Shown here one piece after another: positions 1 to 7,985 of a stretch of DNA of 64,000 nucleotides. Source of the stretch: Rhodoplanes sp. (GTDB taxonomy: Bacteria > Pseudomonadota > Alphaproteobacteria > Rhizobiales > Xanthobacteraceae). A model generated the notes under the pieces. The model ran no database searches, was not told where the DNA came from, and saw only the letters and a list, made by a program, of their open reading frames with translations. Position 1 is the first letter of the stretch. The number at the start of each line of letters is the position of its first letter. The stretch covers positions 1 through 64,000 of the forward strand of contig NZ_JACAAX010000031.1 of assembly GCF_013377085.1 (NCBI RefSeq), read 5' to 3'. A program made the translations under genes and the position numbers.

Positions 1-319
1 GGCGGGCGCCGTCCGGCAGCCCGACGCCGCCGACCCGGTAGACGCCGGGCGGCAGCGCCAGCGGCGCGCCGGCCGCGGCGGTGCGCTCGAGCGCCCGTTG
101 TAGCACCGCCGTCTGATCGTCCGGGCTGCCGGGCCGCACACCGAGCGTCGCGGCGTCGACCCCGAAGGCCGAGACCGGGCCGCCACCCGCGCCGGCGCGA
201 GGCGGACGAGGTTGGGCATCGGCCGGTGCGGTGGCGACGAACGTTGCGGCGGCGCCGGCCGCGAGGCTCAGCACCGTGCGGCGGGTGGGATCGGCGTGAG
301 GGGGAGCAGGATCGCGCAT
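1..319 (-). CDS. Tat-exported repeat protein, N-terminal part (TIGR03808-like)
   Basis: Only the first 106 or so residues lie in the window; the gene continues past the left edge. The protein begins with a twin-arginine style leader (TRRTVLSLAAGAAATF, about residues 12-27) followed by an Ala-rich stretch ending near ADAQ. The mature part has a DDQTAVLQRALERT segment and ALPPGVYRVGG, the usual start of a secreted parallel beta-helix or pectate-lyase-like fold. This matches my memory of the TIGR03808 family of Tat-translocated repeat proteins, whose function is unknown. Export by Tat is inferred from the leader. The ATG was chosen because it gives a complete leader. Confidence 0.7.
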   Translation of the reverse strand, partial: MRDPAPPHADPTRRTVLSLAAGAAATFVATAPADAQPRPPRAGAGGGPVSAFGVDAATLGVRPGSPDDQTAVLQRALERTAAAGAPLALPPGVYRVGGVGLPDGAR

Positions 320-380
320 CCCGGCAGGATAGCGGCGCCGGGTTGGCGAGTCGCTAACTGGTCCTGCGGTGGTGCGAGCC

Positions 381-1178
381 CTATCGCTCCGGCAGCGGGA
401 TCAGCCCGGCCTTGGAGATCACCGGCGCCGCCTCGGGCGAGGTGAGGAAGCGGAGCAGCGCCGCGGCCGCCTCCGGCTGCTGGACCGTGTTCGTGAGCGC
501 GCCGGCGAAGAAGATCATCGGCTGGACCTCGGCCGCGATCGGGCCGACGACCGTCACGCCGGGCGTGTGGATCAGCTCGCTGACCTGCTGGAACCCGATC
601 TCGGCCTCGCCGCGCGCGACGACCGCCGCCACCGGCTCGCCGGAGGGCGGTCCGCGCACCTTGCGGCTCTTGCCCATGATCTGGTCGGCGATGCCGAGCT
701 TGGGGAACAGCGTCGTCGACAGATAGGTGCCGCTGCCGCTGTCCGAATAGGCGATCGATTTCGCCGCGAGCAGCGTGCTTTTCAGCGCGTCGGCCGTGCC
801 GATGTCCGGCTTGGCTGCCCCGGCGCGCACCACCATGCCGATCAGCGAGCGGGCGAGCACGACCTTGCTGCCGGCGCGCACCACGCCGCGCGTGGCGAGC
901 TCGTCCGCCGCACCGCCGTCCAGGATCACCACGTCGGCGGCCTCGCCGCGGGCGAGGCGTGTGGGGATCGCTTCAGGAGAGTCGCCCATGGAGGGGCCGC
1001 GTGTCGTCACCAGGCGGTGGCCGCTGGCACGCTCGAAGACCGGTCCGAGCTGGGAATAGACCTCGTAGTAACCGGCCGAGATCATCACGCGGATATCGGC
1101 GGCGGATGCTGCCCCCACGGCCGACAAGGTGGCCACGGCGAGCCCGAGCCACCAACAAGCAAGCAGCCTTGGGATCAT
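381..1178 (-). CDS. periplasmic substrate-binding protein, ModA-like
   Basis: A 265-residue precursor with a Sec signal peptide (residues 1 to about 26, ending AASAA) and a periplasmic binding protein type 2 fold: IRVMISAGYYEVYSQLGPVFERASG, GEAADVVIL, AYSDSGSGTYLS and a terminal LRFLTSPEAAPVI segment. These are typical of molybdate/sulfate-type solute receptors, but the usual AAASL start of true ModA is replaced by SAGYYEV, so the ligand is unknown. No permease or ATPase lies beside it, so it may serve a distant transporter or act as a stand-alone receptor. The ATG at MIPRLL was chosen because it directly precedes the signal peptide. The true modA of the window is a separate gene near 17 kb. 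Confidence 0.8.
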   Translation of the reverse strand: MIPRLLACWWLGLAVATLSAVGAASAADIRVMISAGYYEVYSQLGPVFERASGHRLVTTRGPSMGDSPEAIPTRLARGEAADVVILDGGAADELATRGVVRAGSKVVLARSLIGMVVRAGAAKPDIGTADALKSTLLAAKSIAYSDSGSGTYLSTTLFPKLGIADQIMGKSRKVRGPPSGEPVAAVVARGEAEIGFQQVSELIHTPGVTVVGPIAAEVQPMIFFAGALTNTVQQPEAAAALLRFLTSPEAAPVISKAGLIPLPER

Positions 1179-1273
1179 GACGTTGCTCCTGCCGATGCGA
1201 TCGGCTTTTCGCGATCGAAGCCCAGACGCGCCCGGCCCGCAAGGTCCGTCTCGCCGGCAGGCGGTCGATCCGC

Positions 1274-2374
1274 TCAGCCCTGGCGGGCGGCCGGCGCCCA
1301 CAGGCTCGGGCCGGCGCGCAGATACTGCGGCGGCCGGCGGGTCTCGGCGCCGAGCGCGCGGGCGGCATGCCAGCCCCAGTGCGGATCGTCCAGCATGGCG
1401 CGGGCGAGTGCCACCATGTCGGCCTTGCCTTCGGCGACGACGGCGTCGGCCTGCTTGGGGTCGACGATCAGGCCGACGGCCCGGGTGACCAGGCCGGTCG
1501 CCTGCCGCACCGCCTCGGCGAGCGGCACGTTGTAGCCGGGCGTCGTCGGATTGCGGGCGTCCGCCGTCAGGCCGCCCGAGGAGACGTCGGCATAGTCGTA
1601 GCCGTTCTCCTTCAGGATGCGGGCGAACACGATCGCCTCCTCGATATCGATGCTGCCGTCGAGCCAGTCGTTGCCGGTGATGCGGGCGCCGAGCGGCACG
1701 CTCCTCGGCACCGCGGCCCGCACCGCCTGGGCGATGGTCGCCGGAAAGCGCATGCGGTTCTCGCGCGAGCCGCCGTAGGAATCGGAGCGGCGGTTCGACA
1801 CCGGCGACAGGAACTGGTGCACCAGATAGCCGTGTGCGGCGTGCAGCTCGATGGCGTCGAAGCCGATCCGCACGGCCCGGGTCGCCGCCTCGGCGAAGGC
1901 CGCGACCACCCGCTCCATGTCGTCCTCGGTCATCGCCTGCGGGACGTGCCAGCCTTTGCCGAAGGGCAGCGCCGAGGCGGCCTCGGTCGGCCAGGCGTCC
2001 TGGTCGGCGGCGAGCGCCTTGCCGCCCTCCCAGGGCCGTTGCGATGACGCCTTGCGGCCCGCATGGGCGAGCTGGACGCCGATCTTGGCGGTGCCGATCC
2101 GGTGGCAGTGGTCGACGACGCGGGCCAGCGCCGCCTCGCAGGCGTCGGAATAGAGGCCGACGCAACCATGGGTGATGCGGCCGCGCCGCTCGACATGGGT
2201 CGCCTCGACGATCACCAGGCCGGCGCCCGAATTTGCCAGCATGCCCAGATGGGTGAGATGCCAGTCGCTGGCGCAGCCGTCATTGGCGCTGTACTGGCAC
2301 ATCGGCGCGACGACGATCCGGTTCTCGAAGGTCTTGCCGGCGATCTCGATCGGGGCGAACAGGGCGCTGCTCAT
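1274..2374 (-). CDS. NADH:flavin oxidoreductase, old yellow enzyme family (YqjM-like)
   Basis: A 366-residue FMN-dependent TIM-barrel enzyme of the OYE family, which reduces activated C=C bonds with NAD(P)H in the cytoplasm. The start MSSALFAPIEIAG is standard. PMCQYSA, with the redox-tuning Cys of the YqjM class, lies near residue 25. HAAHGYLVHQFLSP and SNRRSDSYGGSRENRMRF form the active-site and FMN region in the middle, and ARAMLDDPHWGWHAA ends the barrel. Length is normal for the class. The physiological substrate cannot be read from the sequence. It lies 95 bases upstream of the binding protein on the same strand, but nothing shows that they work together. Confidence 0.9.
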   Translation of the reverse strand: MSSALFAPIEIAGKTFENRIVVAPMCQYSANDGCASDWHLTHLGMLANSGAGLVIVEATHVERRGRITHGCVGLYSDACEAALARVVDHCHRIGTAKIGVQLAHAGRKASSQRPWEGGKALAADQDAWPTEAASALPFGKGWHVPQAMTEDDMERVVAAFAEAATRAVRIGFDAIELHAAHGYLVHQFLSPVSNRRSDSYGGSRENRMRFPATIAQAVRAAVPRSVPLGARITGNDWLDGSIDIEEAIVFARILKENGYDYADVSSGGLTADARNPTTPGYNVPLAEAVRQATGLVTRAVGLIVDPKQADAVVAEGKADMVALARAMLDDPHWGWHAARALGAETRRPPQYLRAGPSLWAPAARQG

Positions 2375-2519
2375 GGGGGCTGGTCTCGGGCGGGAGGATG
2401 CGGGGGGCGAAGCTCGCGCGGGCGCGCGGTGCAACCCTCCTATTACAGACGAATCCGGGGGCCGCAACCGAAGGCCGGATGGCTGGCGCCGACGGGATTT
2501 GTCCGGCCGTGCGGCCCGG

Positions 2520-3059
2520 TCAGAACGGGATGCTGCCGCCGACACCGCCGGGCCCGACGCTCGGACGCACCCGCTGGTTGCCGCCGCCACCACCACCGCC
2601 GCCGCGCAGCTCCTCGGCCGTCACCCGGCAGTCGTTGTTGCGGTCGTAGCGGGCGAACAGCGGGCTCTTCTTGTCGACGAACTCGGTCCGGGCGACGCGG
2701 CCGTCATGGTTGTCGTCGAAATAGCCGGGCTCGGCGTTCTTGAACGAGGGGTCGGAGCGCTTCAGCGTCTCGAACTCCTTGGCGTCGAGGAAGCCGTCGC
2801 GGTTCAGGTCGGCCATGATGAACAGCCGGGTCGCGTATTGCTTCCACTCGTCGCAGGTGAAAATCCCGTCGCGATTGGCGTCCCAGGCGGGGGCCGACTG
2901 GCGCACCGGATCCTCGCCGGCGCGGTTCAGGCTGCGGATGTCCGGCGGCGGGCGGTCGGACATGCCCGGCAGTCCGGAGCCGCCGAACCCGCCGCCCGAT
3001 TGGGCTGACGCGGCGGCCGTGGTGGCGAGCAAAAGCAGCATCGTGAACGCGTGTCGCAT
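2520..3059 (-). CDS. secreted EF-hand calcium-binding protein
   Basis: A 179-residue protein with a signal peptide (MRHAFTMLLLLATTAAASAQ) and four EF-hand-like loops: DANRDGIFTCDE, DLNRDGFLDAKE, DDNHDGRVARTE and DRNNDCRVTAEE. The first three keep the alternating acidic/Asn positions and the central Gly; the fourth has Cys in place of that Gly and may bind weakly. A Gly-rich linker and short tail close the protein. It is probably periplasmic and binds Ca2+; the biological role is unknown. The start was chosen for the signal peptide; an upstream in-frame extension of about 60 residues has no recognisable sequence and is rich in Arg. Confidence 0.8.
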   Translation of the reverse strand: MRHAFTMLLLLATTAAASAQSGGGFGGSGLPGMSDRPPPDIRSLNRAGEDPVRQSAPAWDANRDGIFTCDEWKQYATRLFIMADLNRDGFLDAKEFETLKRSDPSFKNAEPGYFDDNHDGRVARTEFVDKKSPLFARYDRNNDCRVTAEELRGGGGGGGGNQRVRPSVGPGGVGGSIPF

Positions 3060-3328
3060 TGTGGTCTCTCCGGTCCGGCGCACTGACGCACCGCCAAGGC
3101 GGCAGCAGTTTGGCGAGGGCGGCGGCCCGCAACATCGCGTAACGCATCGTCGGTTGCACCCGAGCCTCGCCCTTGAACGGCCGAGCCGTCCGCGGCAGGC
3201 GGGTCGGGCATGCCGCCCGGTGCCCTGCGGGTTTTCCCGGCTTGACAAGGAGAGGGGCCGGAGCGTGAGGATCTGCTGCCTGCCGGCCCATTTTTGGCAT
3301 CCGCCGGTGCGGCGCGATAGGACGGCAG

Positions 3329-3937
3329 ATGATCCGCTTGGTGTCGTTTTTCTTCACGGTCGGCGCGACTGCGATAGGCGGTGCGCTGGTCGCCATTCAG
3401 ACCCTGATGCTGGTGCGCGGCGACGGTGGCAACTACATGGTGCTGGGCGCCGCCATTCTGGCCCTGGTGGTCGGGCTCTACGGCCTCGCCGCCGACATCC
3501 GTCGCAGCAAGTCGGCCATCCAAGCCCTGCGCGAGGGCCGGCCGGTGGATCTATGGGCGCCGCCGCGCGGCACGCCGAAGCTGGGCGTCAAGGCGACTTC
3601 GTCGTTCACTCCGATCGCCTCCGACGCGCCGTCCCTCACGCCTTATGTGGCGCCGGCCGTACCGGCTGCCGCGGCCGACGGGACCGCCCCGATCACCGAT
3701 ATTCTGGCCGCCGAGCGGGCCCGCAGCGACGCCTATTGGCGCAGCGGCATCGCCCAGTTGCAGGCGCAGGCCGTGCAGGCCGGTGCCGGCGACGGCGCCG
3801 TGGTCCTGCTCGAGGTCGCCGCGCGCAGCCTCGCGCAGGCGCTGGGCCCGCGCCACGTCGCCCGCATCCTGCGCGAAGCGTCCGACCGCTACGCCGCCGA
3901 GGGCGACCGGCCGGCCCGCGACGCCGGCGCCGCCTGA
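3329..3937 (+). CDS. hypothetical membrane protein
   Basis: A 202-residue protein that I do not recognise. Two hydrophobic segments at about residues 4-26 and 37-54 form a membrane hairpin. A cytoplasmic-looking, Ala-rich domain follows, with a helical stretch from about residue 130 (ILAAERARSDAYWRSGIAQLQAQAVQAG). The C-terminal half looks amphipathic and could be a coiled coil or interaction domain. It lies 38 bases before an SDR gene on the same strand, so the two may be co-transcribed. No functional motif is visible. Confidence 0.65.
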   Translation: MIRLVSFFFTVGATAIGGALVAIQTLMLVRGDGGNYMVLGAAILALVVGLYGLAADIRRSKSAIQALREGRPVDLWAPPRGTPKLGVKATSSFTPIASDAPSLTPYVAPAVPAAAADGTAPITDILAAERARSDAYWRSGIAQLQAQAVQAGAGDGAVVLLEVAARSLAQALGPRHVARILREASDRYAAEGDRPARDAGAA

Positions 3938-3975
3938 CCGGCGGTGCTCGTCGGGGTCGCAGGCGGGAGAGCGCC

Positions 3976-4698
3976 ATGACGGTCTGCTACGACTTCTCGG
4001 GCCGTCGGGCCGTGGTGACGGGCGGGGCGAGGGGGCTCGGTCGCGGCATTGCCGAGCGGCTGCGCGACGCCGGCGCCATGGTCGAGGCCTGGGACATCGC
4101 GCCGGTTCCGGTCGACGGGATCGCGTCGGTCGCGGTCGACGTCACGTCGGCCGACCAGGTCGCGGCAGCGGTGGTGCGCGCCGTCGCGGCCGGCGGCATC
4201 GACATGCTGGTGATGGCGGCCGGCTATGGCGGCTCGCGGCACCCGCTCGAGACCGTGACCGAGGCCGAGTGGCGGCAGGTTCTCGACATCACCCTGACGG
4301 GCGTCTTCCAGGTCTGCCGTGCCGTGGTGCCGCACATGCGGGCGGCGGGACGCGGCCGCATCGTCACGGTCGCCTCGCTGGCCGCCAAGGAGGGCCGGCC
4401 CGGGCTCGCAGCCTTCTCGGCGGCGAGCGCCGGCATCGTCGCCTTCACCAAGGCGCTGGGCAAGGAGCTCGCCGACACGCCCGTGCGGGCCAATTGCGTC
4501 GCGCCGGCCGCGATCGACACCGAGTTCGTGCGGGTGATGCCGCAGGCGGCGATCGACGGCATGATCGCCAGGAGCCCGATGAAGCGCCTCGGCACCGTCG
4601 CCGAGATGGCCGAGCTGGTCGCCTGGCTGTGCTCCGACGCCTGCACCTACAACAGCGGCGCGGTGTTCGACCTGTCGGGCGGACAGGCGAGCTTTTGA
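3976..4698 (+). CDS. SDR-family protein lacking the catalytic Tyr and Lys
   Basis: A 240-residue short-chain dehydrogenase/reductase fold. The nucleotide-binding TGGARGLG is at residues 15-22, and the C-terminal VFDLSGGQASF is typical of the family. Family members normally carry Ser, Tyr and Lys spaced as S-x12-Y-x3-K. Here Ser134 is present, but the Tyr position is Phe147 and the Lys position is Ser151 (FSAAS instead of YxxxK), and the NAG motif reads AAG. It may bind a dinucleotide without classical dehydrogenase activity, or use another mechanism. The gene starts at an ATG preceded by GGGAGAGCGCC. It may be co-transcribed with the upstream membrane protein. Confidence 0.85.
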   Translation: MTVCYDFSGRRAVVTGGARGLGRGIAERLRDAGAMVEAWDIAPVPVDGIASVAVDVTSADQVAAAVVRAVAAGGIDMLVMAAGYGGSRHPLETVTEAEWRQVLDITLTGVFQVCRAVVPHMRAAGRGRIVTVASLAAKEGRPGLAAFSAASAGIVAFTKALGKELADTPVRANCVAPAAIDTEFVRVMPQAAIDGMIARSPMKRLGTVAEMAELVAWLCSDACTYNSGAVFDLSGGQASF

Positions 4699-4964
4699 GC
4701 CAGGCCGGGCGGGGGGCGTCTGCTCCACCGGGCCAGGCCGGCCGCATCGACGCAACATGCCTAATTATCTGTTGGTGGCTTGGAACCGGCGGCCGCCTCG
4801 ACGGTTGTAATGGCAGCCGGTTCGGTCGTGAGGGGGAGCACGACGTCGTCGTTCCACCGTGTTTCGAAGCCGACCGGATGTTGTCGAGGCCGACGCCAGA
4901 GTCTGTTCAGGGTCGTGACGCCGAAAGGCTGCCCGACAGGCCGGTGTTCGAACGGGAGGTGGAC

Positions 4965-5246
4965 ATGAAGACCCTGACCCTGCTGCTCACCATCGCCGGT
5001 ATCAGCGCCGCCAGCGCCGAGACCCAGTCGCTGGACGTGCGCCAGCTCATCGAGCAGCGCTGGATGGCGACAGCGCCGGTGTCCGAGACTTGGTCCTGCG
5101 CGCAGTTCGACGCGGCGACCATCCGGGCCGCCTTCGAGGACGGCGCTGCGGCCGACCTCACCTATGCGCTCAACGACGATCCGCGGCCGGAAATCGCGCG
5201 TGGCCCGATGGACCCGTCGATCCCGCTGATGGCGGCCGGCCAGTAA
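4965..5246 (+). CDS. small secreted hypothetical protein
   Basis: A 93-residue protein with a clear signal peptide (MKTLTLLLTIAGISAASAE) and a 73-residue mature part that contains one Cys (WSCAQFDAATIRAAFEDGA). I do not recognise it. The start is supported by AACGGGAGGTGGAC just before the ATG, a good ribosome binding site. It is probably periplasmic. It stands alone, with a strong hairpin about 40 bases past its stop. Confidence 0.6.
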   Translation: MKTLTLLLTIAGISAASAETQSLDVRQLIEQRWMATAPVSETWSCAQFDAATIRAAFEDGAAADLTYALNDDPRPEIARGPMDPSIPLMAAGQ

Positions 5247-5286
5247 GGCCGTCGCCTTGCAACGCCTGACGGCGCGTTCGAATTTT

Positions 5287-5314
5287 CCGGCGGCGGGCCT
5301 CGGTCCGCCGCCGG
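5287..5314. terminator. GC-rich hairpin between convergent genes
   Basis: A perfect 10-bp inverted repeat, CCGGCGGCGG and CCGCCGCCGG, with an 8-base loop. It lies between the 3' end of the small secreted protein and the 3' end of the mgtC-like gene. There is no clear T-run on either side, so termination is an inference from position and stem strength. Confidence 0.45.
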
Positions 5315-5463
5315 TCGCGTTTCGTCACCTGCCGATCCGCTGACGCGCCGGCGCCGACCCCCCCCCCCGCGGTCATCCCGGTCGCATCGATCAGCGCCTG
5401 CGCCTTGCAAGAACGTCGCCGTCAAACGCGTCGCCGCAATGCAGCCGGACCGGTCCCTGACCG

Positions 5464-6186
5464 TCAGTCCGCCGTGCGCATCGCCCAGGAGGCGTGCTCG
5501 ACGCCGGGCAACGCCTCGATGGTCTTGACGATCGCGTCGAGATCGGCGGCGCGGGCCGTCGAGCCGGCCAGCGTCACGGCGAGCTCCAGCGCTTCCTCGG
5601 CCTGCTCCTGCACGGCGGTCTGGCGCACCGCATAGCTCTTCGCCTCGAGCTGATCGAGCAGGGCGGTGCGGACCACCGGCATCTCGTCGGCCGACACATT
5701 GACGCGGATGTCGTAGGTCGCCTCGGTCGTGGCCTCGTCGAGCGGCTGGCGGTTGATGAGGTCGACCAGCGGCCGCAGCGCCGTGTTGGCGATCAGCACG
5801 AACGCCGCAATGGTCACGGCCTCGCCGATCAGGTCGGCGCCCGCGGCGCCGCCCGCCGCGGCGGAGCCCCACAGGGTCGCGGCCGTGTTGAGGCCGCGGA
5901 TGTTGAGGCCTTCCTTCATGATCACGCCGGCGCCGAGGAAGCCGACGCCCGACACCACATAGGCAAGAACCTGCACGGCGGAGGCGTTGCCGTTGAGGCG
6001 CATGCCGATGTCGACGAAGGCGGCGGCGCCGACCGCGACCAGCGCCGCCGTGCGTAAGCCCGCAGTGCGCTGCCGCCACTGCCGCTCGGCGCCGATCGCG
6101 GTGCCCAGCACGAAGGCCGTGGTCAGGCTGATCAGCGTGTCCAGGAACTGCGGCAAATCGAGATTGGTGAAGGCGGCGAGGCGCAT
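5464..6186 (-). CDS. MgtC/SapB-family membrane protein
   Basis: A 240-residue inner-membrane protein. The N-terminal two thirds hold the MgtC core: LTTAFVLGTAIGAERQWRQRTAGLRTAALVAVG, with the conserved GxERxxxxxxAGLRT signature, then VVSGVGFLGAGVIMKEG and RGLNTAATLWGSAAAG. About four to five membrane segments are visible. The last 85 residues are a soluble ACT-like domain (TYDIRVNVSADEMPVVRTALLDQLEA). Family members are tied to growth at low Mg2+, acid tolerance and control of ATP synthase or polyphosphate; the role here is not proved. The start at MRLAAFTN was chosen because the next residues lead straight into the first membrane segment. Confidence 0.85.
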   Translation of the reverse strand: MRLAAFTNLDLPQFLDTLISLTTAFVLGTAIGAERQWRQRTAGLRTAALVAVGAAAFVDIGMRLNGNASAVQVLAYVVSGVGFLGAGVIMKEGLNIRGLNTAATLWGSAAAGGAAGADLIGEAVTIAAFVLIANTALRPLVDLINRQPLDEATTEATYDIRVNVSADEMPVVRTALLDQLEAKSYAVRQTAVQEQAEEALELAVTLAGSTARAADLDAIVKTIEALPGVEHASWAMRTAD

Positions 6187-6588
6187 GCAGGCGGGCTCCA
6201 CGGCGGGTCGCGTCGCCCGGCGGGCGCGGTCCCGATGCGACGCTTTTAGCGTGAGCCCGAGATTCGCGAAACGCGGCTGGATTCGGTGCCAATTGCGCGC
6301 CTCTGGCTCCCCCTGAAAAGCATGGCATCCATGCCGTCCCGATCCGGGATAGTGCGGACGAAGCCGGCAATGGCCGGACACAATGATTGTTACATCAAGT
6401 CGGCGTTTCGCCGACCTCTGCCACACCTTGTCACGAGAAAAAACCGCGGCGCGGACGTGCCGGGCGCAGTGGAGCTGCGTTCGCGCGCGTCCCGCTCCGC
6501 GACCGTCGAAGCTCGACCGCATGCCCGTGCGGGCCAGACTTTTCGCCGCCGGCCCGAGGGGTCGGCGGACAACGCGCAAGGGGGAAAC
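6187..6588. other. divergent intergenic region between mgtC-like gene and MFS gene
   Basis: About 400 bases with no supportable gene. It should hold the promoters of both flanking divergent genes. It includes a less GC-rich patch near 6380-6450 (ACAATGATTGTTACATCAAG). No operator or RNA element could be recognised with confidence. Confidence 0.4.
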
Positions 6589-7863
6589 ATGAGCGCGCAT
6601 ACGAATTCGCTCGACAGCAAATCCCAGCGTCCCAGCGCCGGCACGGCGCTCGGCTACTCGGCAGCCTCGATCGCCTTTCTGGTCATTCTCTGCCTGGCCT
6701 ACTCGATCAACGCGGCCGACCGGCAGATCTTCCCGACCCTGCTGCCGGCGATCCGCGAGCATTTCGGCTACGACCTGAAGACGGCCGGGCTGATGTCGAC
6801 GATCTTCACGCTCGGTCTGGCGATCGCCGGCATCCCGTCCGGCTATCTGGTCGACCGCACCTCGCGCAAGACCATCATCATCACGGCGATGGTGATCTAC
6901 TCGGTGTTCACGCTCGCCACCGTCCTGGCGTTCGGCTTCTGGGACATGCTGTTCTACCGCGCCCTGACCGGCGTCGGCGAGGGCATGCAGATGGCGGCCC
7001 TGTTCGCCGCGATCGGCAGCTTCTTCTACAAGAAGCGCTCGTTCTTCATGGGCTGGATGATCCTGGCCTACGGGGTCGGTGCCTTCCTGGGCCCGCGCGC
7101 CGGCGCCATGCTGGTGCAGTCCTCGGGCGCCTGGCAGACGCCGTTCGTCTGGTTCGCCGGGGTCGGCATCGTGCTCGCCCTGGTGGTCCTCGTCGTCGTG
7201 CCGAAGGAGTTCACCGAGAGCAAGGGTCCGCAGAGCACCAGCGCCATGGACGAGGCGGCGCTCGCCCACATGCCGACGGAGCTGTGGAACCGCAACGTCA
7301 TCCTGGCCTTCGTCGGCTGCGTGATTCTCGGCTTCTCGCTCTACGGCTATCTCGGCCTCTACACGACCTATGTGAAGGAGACGCTGCACTTCTCGCAGGC
7401 GGACGCGGCCGCGGCCTTCAGCTATTTCGGGCTGGGCGGGCTGATGTCGTTCGTCGGCGGGTGGTTCGGCGACCGCTTCCCGCAGCGCTGGGTGACGGCG
7501 ATCGCCTTCGCGCTGCTCTCGCTGGTCGGCTACACGATGTACAACGTCGCCACCACGCTGCCGATGCAGTCGATGCTGTCGTTCCTCACCGGCGCCTTCG
7601 CGTCCGGCTTCGTGTTCGTCAACCTGCTCACGCTGCTCCAGCGCAGCGTACGTCCGCACATGGTCGGTCGCGCCTCCGGCATCTTCCTCACCTCGGTGTT
7701 CGGGGCGGCGTCGACGGCCGGCTGGCTGATGGGCTACCTGGTCGGCGCCTTCGGCTGGGGCGGGGCCGCGCTGATCGAGCTCTCGCTGCTGCCGATCATC
7801 GGCATCATCGCGATGGCGTTCATCGATCCGACCAAATTGATCGCCGTCGCCAAGAAGGCGTAG
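6589..7863 (+). CDS. MFS transporter, organic-anion-like
   Basis: A 424-residue inner-membrane carrier of the major facilitator superfamily with about twelve membrane segments in two halves. The loop between segments 2 and 3 is SGYLVDRTSRKT, a form of the G-x3-D-R-x-G/S-R motif, and FGDRFPQRW is its counterpart in the second half. The N-terminal segment SINAADRQIFPTLLPAIREHFG resembles the anion:cation symporter and sugar-acid carrier groups, whose substrates are small carboxylates, but the substrate is unknown. The start is an ATG after the strong ribosome binding site GGGGGAAAC. No catabolic gene adjoins it. Two hairpins follow the stop. Confidence 0.85.
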   Translation: MSAHTNSLDSKSQRPSAGTALGYSAASIAFLVILCLAYSINAADRQIFPTLLPAIREHFGYDLKTAGLMSTIFTLGLAIAGIPSGYLVDRTSRKTIIITAMVIYSVFTLATVLAFGFWDMLFYRALTGVGEGMQMAALFAAIGSFFYKKRSFFMGWMILAYGVGAFLGPRAGAMLVQSSGAWQTPFVWFAGVGIVLALVVLVVVPKEFTESKGPQSTSAMDEAALAHMPTELWNRNVILAFVGCVILGFSLYGYLGLYTTYVKETLHFSQADAAAAFSYFGLGGLMSFVGGWFGDRFPQRWVTAIAFALLSLVGYTMYNVATTLPMQSMLSFLTGAFASGFVFVNLLTLLQRSVRPHMVGRASGIFLTSVFGAASTAGWLMGYLVGAFGWGGAALIELSLLPIIGIIAMAFIDPTKLIAVAKKA

Positions 7864-7893
7864 CGGTCGACGCCGTTCGCCGCGGATAACAAA

Positions 7894-7957
7894 GGCTCGC
7901 GTCCATGAAGACGCGAGCCGAAGCAGGCCGAAGGCGCGCTCCGATGGGGCGCGCCTT
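7894..7957. terminator. tandem hairpins between convergent MFS and treZ genes
   Basis: Two consecutive inverted repeats. The first has 10-bp arms GGCTCGCGTC/GACGCGAGCC at 7894-7903 and 7910-7919 with a 6-base loop. The second has 9-bp arms AAGGCGCGC/GCGCGCCTT at 7931-7939 and 7949-7957. The second stem has A/T ends, which give a short T tail to transcripts from either side. The position between two convergent stops suggests a bidirectional terminator. Confidence 0.65.
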
Positions 7958-7985
7958 CGCGCATCTGCTGGTGGCGGCGACGACC

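Noticed and set aside
5464-7659. Minus-strand frame of 731 codons spanning mgtC-like and MFS genes
   Set aside because: Only the last 240 codons (MgtC) are real; the rest is antisense to the MFS carrier.
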